Assembly: GCA_020912385.1 (NCBI GenBank) | Contig: CP087209.1 | Coordinates: 496,001-560,000, forward strand | Direction: 5' to 3' | DNA length: 64,000 bases | Source of the DNA: Neofusicoccum parvum | Lineage: Eukaryota > Ascomycota > Dothideomycetes > Botryosphaeriales > Botryosphaeriaceae | Shown: positions 57,854-64,000 of the stretch, piece by piece | How the letters are laid out: every line of letters starts with the position of its first letter | Position numbering within the stretch: position 1 is the first letter of the stretch | Notes under the pieces: model-generated | Databases searched by the model: none | Seen by the model: only the letters and a program-made list of their open reading frames with translations | What the model was told of the DNA's origin: nothing | Position numbers and translations under genes: made by a program

Positions 57854-60316
57854 TGTGAATCTAGGTGGGAAAGGGAAAGTGGTGCAAAGATAGGTCGTGG
57901 AAAGCGTAAGTGTTCGTGTGCAAAAGGACTGGAGTTCGCGCAGCAAAATGTCGAAGGACGGTGGTGGTCGGAGTGGCAGCAATGTGGTTGTCTGTCTTGG
58001 ACATGTTGAGACGGGTGTTGGAATTATAGTTCGAGAGTGAATGGCATTGTGGAGACAATGAGTCAAGAATAGGCACGAAAGAAACGGTGGAGTAGACAAA
58101 GGCTCGTGGGCGGCAGCCGGGGCGACTATGAGGAGTCGAGCCCCCAGGCAAAACGGAACAAAGGGGAGATCGCTGGCGGCCGCTAGCCAGGTGTGACAAT
58201 GTCAAACAGCCAAGGCATGACAGCCTGCAAAAAGTAGAGGGACGGAGCATTGGCATCCAATCGTGGAGCAGCTAGCGGATGGATTAGGAGCTCCCGCGCA
58301 GGGACCCACAGGCGGAGCAAACAGCCGAAGTGGGTTGTTTGAGCGCCAGCGCATTGCAACCCGACCGGGGTGCTACTTCAGAACCCATGCGGAGAAATAA
58401 CGGGATGACTGGCACGCCATGCAAATGTGTGCCTGTCTCCAGCCTCGACGTCTGCTTCGCCGCGGCCCCGGCTGTGGCGGCGGCGCAGCCATGCGAGGCT
58501 GCTTCGTCGGCGCCAGGCCAGCCGCGGAGGCTCATGCCGCGGGCGCTGCGACACATCTCCACAAAACGAGATGAGCTGCAATAGACAGATCATAAGGCCG
58601 CCGTGGACAAGCAGATGGCGGACTGGGCAGCAGACGTGCCGGGCCACAGTCCTGCCGCGCCGTGCGAATAATGAGACGGCCTGCGTCTCCCGGCCTGCGC
58701 AGCGTTTCTCCAACGCCGCCGAGGAAACGGCATGGGCGCCCGCGACAGGCGTCCAGTTGCGTGCTTTGCATGGGCGCGGGCTGGGGACGTGCTGCGCGGC
58801 ACTGCTGGCAGGCAGCGGCTCCGTTGTGCCGCTGTCGTGAAGTCGCGCAGAGCATCCACGTGTCGGCGGAGCAGACCGGTCGCAACGTAATGAACGCGCT
58901 GATGAGCGGTGCCTCCACCTCCGTCCGGGCCATGGTCTTCGCGGCGGCCGGCGGTGTGCGCAGGCCAAAACGAACCCCCAAGCTCTTTCTCGCCAGCCAG
59001 CCCGCCGGCCGGCTGGCACTGGTCGCTGCCGTGCTGTCGCACTTCGCACCTCGTTGAAACCAGCCGTCCGCTTCACCGACGTCAACGACTTCTGCCCACA
59101 GGCCTCTCGCCATTCCGCATCCGGACGCGCGACGCGCCTGTCGAGCCGCCGCCCGTCGCCAGCAGAAGCTTAAACCAACCCGCCGTCCAAACGCGCTGCC
59201 AGCACTCGCACTCGTGCGGCTCCTGTGGGGTTGCGCCGCCCATCTGCCCGTCTTGTCCACGACAGCAGTGGCGCTCCTGTGGATGCGCCAGGCGCCTCTT
59301 GCCGGCTCCTCCGCCGCGTCCAGGACCTGGCTGTCCGCCGGCCAGGTGGGGTCGGCAGTGCGACGGGCGGATCGGGCATGGCGTCTGTTCAAGCGGCAAG
59401 GACGGCATCGCGGTCGACGGGGCGCCAGAGGAGCGGGCGGCGTGGCCGGCAGTGCAGGTGGATGGTGTTGTCGGGGCGTTGAGTCTCCGCCTTGCAGGCG
59501 CCAGCGCCTTGTCCCACTCTTGCCGCGCTGCCGCCGTCCCTGGGCGTCATCCTCCACACGCCGCCACTCGGGAGATCGTCGCAGCGCCTGCGATTTCCCC
59601 GAACCGGAAAGTCGACGCTCGTTGTTCGCCCTCCGCGGCTATTGCATGAATAGCACGACAGGCACACGAGAGGCACATGCAGAGCCGGCGCATGATCCCG
59701 TTGGATGTGACAAATTCCGAGGGGTAACAAGTAAGCCTATCGTCCGACACGCACACGGCAAGGCAGACAGGACATGTCGCGAGGTGGCCTCGACCACCTG
59801 CAGTCGCCTGTCGAGATGCGAGAAAGACCGGAGGCCGCGCAACGTCTCATGTATTACCTGCTGTCGCTCTGCAATTATGGCACAGACCATCCGCCACCGC
59901 CGCACCGCAAAGTCCTCCTCCCGCTCAGCTCCCTTGAATTACCCACGACGACTGGTGACCTACGATATGAAAATTGTATGATTTGGATTTCAGAGGTGCA
60001 AATAAGCGCCATAAAAAAAAAGCTGTGCGCCTTTCATCTGCGTGATGTGTGCTTTTGCATGGCGTTGTGTGCGGCAGCATGAGAAGAAACAACTACCGTC
60101 CACAAAAATACACTCTCCTTGCCCGCTGGCATCCTCGCCACGCCAACCAGGGGGCGATATGATCAAAGTGTGAGAATCCAGCAAATTCGAGACGATGCTC
60201 CTTTCCAGTCCTTGGGGACACACAAATTTATCCACCCAAAACCGGAAAAAAACTATGACTTTTAAGTCTGGTGCCTGGCACCGGGAAGGACCAGTCCTGC
60301 ATCCTCGGCTTCATTC
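57854..60316. other. GC-rich intergenic region between GH16 and VTS1
   Basis: 2.5 kb with no supported gene. From 58100 to 59650 both strands carry long open frames of low-complexity Arg/Ala/Pro-rich peptides, as in the Cmr1-PKS1 spacer. The 59.7-60.3 kb part is AT-richer. It should include the GH16 promoter (about 57860-58100) and the VTS1 3' end. Confidence 0.55.
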
Positions 60317-62260
60317 TCAGCTGGGCTGGATCTTGCCCTCAGCCTTGGCCTCCTTGACTTGCTCGAAGACCTGCTCCGAAGTTAATAAAACTCAGGATTG
60401 ATGTGACATGGACAGTGCAACTCACCTTCAGCATCTTCCTCCGTGCACCCAGAGCGTTCACGCCACGCTTCTCCAGCCCATCGTCATCCAATTCAACAAG
60501 ATCCGACCACTTCAAATCCTTCAGGTTATCAGTGTACTTGTGCAGACGCAGGCTCCTGAGCCAAGCGGGAATGTCCTGCAGAAGATCCGGGTTGGTTGGG
60601 TCCTCCGGCGGCTTCGAGCTACCCCTCCTTCCCCGAGGGGAACGCCCGCGAGCAATCTCAGAGTGATCCGAGAGGTACCCTTCGTGGCTGCCACCCATGC
60701 CCATGCCGAACTGCCCAAGGTTGAGGCCAGCCATGCTGTTGTCGTACGCAGACAGGAATCCATTGTTCTGAGGCGAAGCAAAGTTCATCGCGTTGATGTT
60801 GCCACCTTGCATGGCCATACCAGGAGAGCTGGGCCGCGAGCGGCGCCCGTTCATTGCTGCAAGCTGCTGCGCCTGAAGAGCGGCTGCCTGCTGAGGAGTA
60901 AGGACCTGGCCAAACTCGTTCGTCATAACAACACTGGCAGGCATGTTCTGTTGCGGCATGTTGTGGCCAGAGCCTTGTCCCTCCGAAGAACGAGCACGGC
61001 GGTATTTCCGCACGTCATCTAGCTGTATCCGGTTGTTGACCGTGGAAAGAGCTGCCAACTTCATCGCCGTTGCATTTGCCACCATATCCGCCTGGTTGGT
61101 CTGCTGCTGGAAGTTGGGAATCAACGGCGTGTTCACCATGGACGCCCAGCTACCACTAGCGTACGGTGAAAGCATAGGCATGCCTGCTCCAGAGGTGTCC
61201 GGAGCATTGAGCGTGGTGCTTTGGATGTTCTGGTCTCCGGAAAGCGTCATGGGACGGGGCGACCGCAGGCCGCCTGCAGAAGGGGGAGGCTGGACGAACT
61301 GGCCCATCGGCTGCTGGTGGCTCGACGAAGACTTGGGGCGCTGAGGCTGCTGGTTTTCGCCACTGCGGGGACCCCATGGAGAAGACGGCGGCTGCGGCGC
61401 ATTGTCCCTCTTCCCGTCATCCGGTGCAGAGATCGTGGGGGCCATCATCGACGAACGATCACCGACAGCGCTGTTGCGGTTCGAAGTGGGAGCAGTGCCG
61501 GTGTGCTGGGTAAACTCGGCCTTTTGCTTGGCAATAGCGGCAGCTGCATCGGGGAACATGGAGTTGATGGTGTTGCTGTCCAGGCCAGAGTTGCGCTTCG
61601 CGCCGGGGGATGGCGGGGGGCGGCCGAGGCCTACAGAGTTGCGCGAGCCCTCGACACTGAGCTTGCTCATGGCATCGTTGAGCTTCTGAGACATGGGGTC
61701 TTGGCTAAGTTAGCGAGTCTCCATGGAATGCAAAGTTCTTTCACGCTCAGACAGCTCGTACCTTTCTCGCCAAAGTTGGCTGGCGACAAAACGCTGGACA
61801 TCGGGTGGCTCTTTGCCATCTGCTGGAGAACCTGGATGAAAAAGCGCTGCTGCACGCCGGTCGTCTGCTGGAGCAGCTGGTACAGGGCGGCAGTCCTCTC
61901 GGGCTCGCTCAAGACGCGAAACCACTGCTCGATAGCGCTGAGCTCATCCTTGAAATCCTGGTCCAGCGTTGCAGCGGCCATTTCCTCCAAAGTGATCTCG
62001 TACTGGTCGATGTCCGCAATCCACTGCTGGGCAGCCTTGTCCATGGCATCTTCGTCCTGGTTGCCCTGCTTGTTGAAGTATACCTCGGAGGAGGGGCGGA
62101 TGCCGCGATTAGACAAAGGCGACGAGGCAAACACACCCATGTCGGCCGAGGCGCGGAGGTGGTGGTTGGCGCCAATGGCCCTCGACGAGGGCGGGCGCAG
62201 CGAGGAGCTCGAGGCTTCCGGGGTGCTGTTCCGGTTGCCGGCGATCTGGCTGACTGACAT
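60317..62260 (-). CDS. VTS1: RNA-binding SAM-domain protein Vts1 (Smaug homologue)
   Basis: Cytoplasmic post-transcriptional regulator whose SAM domain binds Smaug-recognition hairpins and recruits the Ccr4-Not deadenylase. Exons 62260-61762, 61699-60426 and 60370-60317 give 608 residues. A conserved fungal Vts1 N-terminal helical region spans about 80-165 ([20 protein letters not shown]). A long Ser/Pro/Gln/Asn-rich disordered middle follows, and the SAM domain lies at about 540-600 ([17 protein letters not shown]). The last intron interrupts the SAM domain and a 17-residue final exon completes it (VFEQVKEA). The start at 62260 opens with MSVSQIAG, preceded by a purine-rich plus strand that is a CT-rich promoter in gene orientation. 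Confidence 0.9.
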
Positions 62261-63608
62261 GGCGGGCGGCGGGTGGATGGTAAGATCTAAGTGCGGGTGC
62301 GAAGAAATTGGGGAGAATTCTGGTCGGGGCAGTCGGGCGTCAGTGGGAGGCGTGGCAGCAGCGGCGGTGCAGGCGGGGGATTGACGCACAGTAGAAGCAA
62401 CGAGGGTGTGCGCGTTGGTCGCCGTCGAAAACGCCCGCAGATCAACTGGCCTCAAGGGAGCTTCGGAAGCGGCGTCAGGAGAGAGAGTTGAAGGCTGCGT
62501 CTTTCTTCGTTGGCGAGAGCGGCAGGCGGCGGATGGCGCCTGGCAGACGGGCTGCTTCGGACTCGGCAGCGCGAGAAGGGCAAGGTACAAGAAGAAAAGG
62601 CAAGATTGGGGGGAGGGTGAAAGAAGGGGAGGGCGCGGCGGAGGAGGCGTGGAAGAGAGCGTTGGCCGGATGGATGTGGCACCAAGGGACACAATGGGCT
62701 GGCAGGGCAGGCGACCGATGCGGCTCGCTCCAGAAGTAAATCCGAGCCGGCGTCGTTTTGCTCGCGCGCAGAGGAAGGGGCCAAGGACCAGAGCCCAGCT
62801 CGCAGGCACACAGCCAGAGCGCGACGGCTCGCAGCCAGCCAGCAGCCCTCCAGCCCGCGACGCACGCCCGCCGCGCTGACGCCACGCGCAGGAGGCCCCC
62901 AGCCGCCCTGCCACAGCTGCGCGAGCACCCCGAGTGATGTGCAGCGCTGCTGATTATCACTGGGCCCGACAGCCGGATCCGTGCGGCATGTGCGAATGCT
63001 GGCTTTGGTGCAGCAAGGATCGCTGCTGCTGCTGCTGCTGCTGCCGCCGCCGCTGCCACGAACAGCTCCGCCGCCATGCAAGAGCTGTCTGCCGCCCCTT
63101 CCCAGCACACGCCCGCGCCGCCGTCCGCGGGTGGTCGAGCAGGCCGGTGCAGGCACAACCGCCGCGGCAGCGGATGCCGCCCACGAGCGCTGCTGTCGTC
63201 GGCTCGCCCGTGCATCCCCAGCACAGCGCAGCCCGCGCCGGAGCTCTCCTGAGCCCGAGAATAGCCAGCTCGCGTGCCCCTACCGGCGCTCGCAGGCCCA
63301 TCCGCAGAGGCATATTGTACATACGTAGCGGGCTGTCCGCGCAGTAAGACATGCCAGCACGTGCGTCCGGATCAAGAGACTGTGTGTGCAAATCAGCCGC
63401 GTGGTATATCTGTCTAGACCCTCGCATCCGGACGGCGACCCCGACAGCGTACGAGCAGCGACGCTTTGTGGTGCCACTGTCCGTATACTCGGCGGATCGA
63501 CCTGGCCTCTGCTATATTCCCTCTTTTGTCCTCGCGTCCGTGTGCACCCCCAAACCGGCCGCGCCCACGCAGGGGACGCGTCTAAACCGGCCATTGAGTC
63601 GTGTCTGT
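62261..63608. other. Intergenic region VTS1 promoter to COG5 3' end
   Basis: 1.3 kb without a supported gene. In minus orientation, 62580-62660 is strongly CT-rich and is the likely VTS1 core promoter. A CTG/CCG trinucleotide tract lies at 63022-63053. The right end is the 3' flank of COG5. Confidence 0.5.
63022..63053. repeat. CTG/CCG trinucleotide tract
   Basis: Seven GCT/CTG units run into CCG units. Non-coding microsatellite upstream of VTS1. Confidence 0.88.
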
Positions 63609-64000
63609 TCACCTTCCCAAGACTCCAATAATAGAACCGACCATAACCGCCGCCTCGCGCTCCCAATTGCCTGCCGCCGTCCCCTTCCCCCGACTCAACG
63701 CGCTTGCCGGCAGCTGCGAGCCGCGATTCACGCACTCCCGCACCGCCTCCTTGACTCTCTCCCTATTGCTGCGCAGCGTCCTCGCCGACACCCCGCCGCG
63801 GTTGAGGATCTCCTGAACCCGCGGCGACAGGGCTGAAGCGAGGGATCGCCAGAAGTACGATGCCAGCGACGACGTGTCCAGCGAGTACAGCAACGGCTGC
63901 AGGAAATTCTGCGGGCGCAGCCTGGATACGCCCCTTTGTCCCGCCGCGCTTTCGGCCGCCGAGTCACTGACGAGCGGATGCGGCGGAGCCTTGACTGATT
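63609..64000 (-). CDS. COG5: Conserved oligomeric Golgi complex subunit 5, C-terminal part (partial)
   Basis: Lobe B subunit of the COG tether for retrograde vesicles at the Golgi. Only the last 130 codons lie in the window; the frame stays open to the right edge, so the start is missing. The visible part has the features I associate with fungal COG5 C-termini: LQPLLYSLDTSSLASYFWRS, GGVSARTLRSNRERVK, a CVNRGSQLP stretch and the end NWEREAAVMVG before a GVLGR terminus. No intron is needed in this part. The family call rests on remembered similarity without a domain search, so a different conserved fungal protein remains possible. Confidence 0.68.
   Translation of the reverse strand, partial: SVKAPPHPLVSDSAAESAAGQRGVSRLRPQNFLQPLLYSLDTSSLASYFWRSLASALSPRVQEILNRGGVSARTLRSNRERVKEAVRECVNRGSQLPASALSRGKGTAAGNWEREAAVMVGSIIGVLGR

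Overview
The window comes from the nuclear genome of a filamentous ascomycete, most likely a melanised Dothideomycete. The evidence is short GT-AG introns (46-166 nt) in most genes, single-copy fungal housekeeping genes, and a DHN-melanin pair made of a non-reducing polyketide synthase of the PKS1 (tetrahydroxynaphthalene synthase) type and a Cmr1-type regulator with two C2H2 fingers plus a Zn2Cys6 cluster. I cannot name the species from sequence alone.

Left part (1-31.8 kb): the Cmr1-like activator (1648-5001, minus) and PKS1 (25178-31792, plus) are transcribed away from each other. About 20 kb lies between their start codons, and I could not support any protein-coding gene there. The spacer has a strongly GC-rich block (about 5.2-19.6 kb), a lower-GC block (about 19.65-22.2 kb) and another GC-rich block (22.2-24.9 kb). 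It carries several short tandem arrays with an 8-bp period. Regulator and enzyme should act in one pathway: Cmr1 activates PKS1, and PKS1 makes the naphthalene core of DHN melanin. No tetrahydroxynaphthalene reductase or scytalone dehydratase gene is visible here.

Middle part (31.8-40 kb): prefoldin subunit 3 (plus) is followed by a lower-GC stretch holding a CorA-like membrane protein gene (minus) whose 5' end I could not resolve, with extra candidate exons upstream. Next comes a HAD-domain protein of the Swiss Army Knife RNA repair type with an RGG tail (minus).

Right part (40-64 kb) is a dense housekeeping block: a RING protein (plus), the SWI/SNF subunit Swi1 (minus), the proteasome ATPase Rpt3 (plus), an acyl-protein thioesterase-like esterase (minus), the SWR1-complex subunit Vps71/Swc6 (plus), the 18S rRNA modifying enzyme Tsr3 (minus), the GGA clathrin adaptor (plus), a secreted GPI-anchored GH16 glucanase (minus), the RNA-binding SAM-domain protein Vts1 (minus) and the C-terminal end of Golgi COG subunit 5 (minus, cut by the window edge). 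Apart from the melanin pair these genes share no pathway. Several are divergent pairs with short shared promoters (HAD/RING 233 bp, esterase/Vps71 331 bp, Tsr3/GGA 422 bp).
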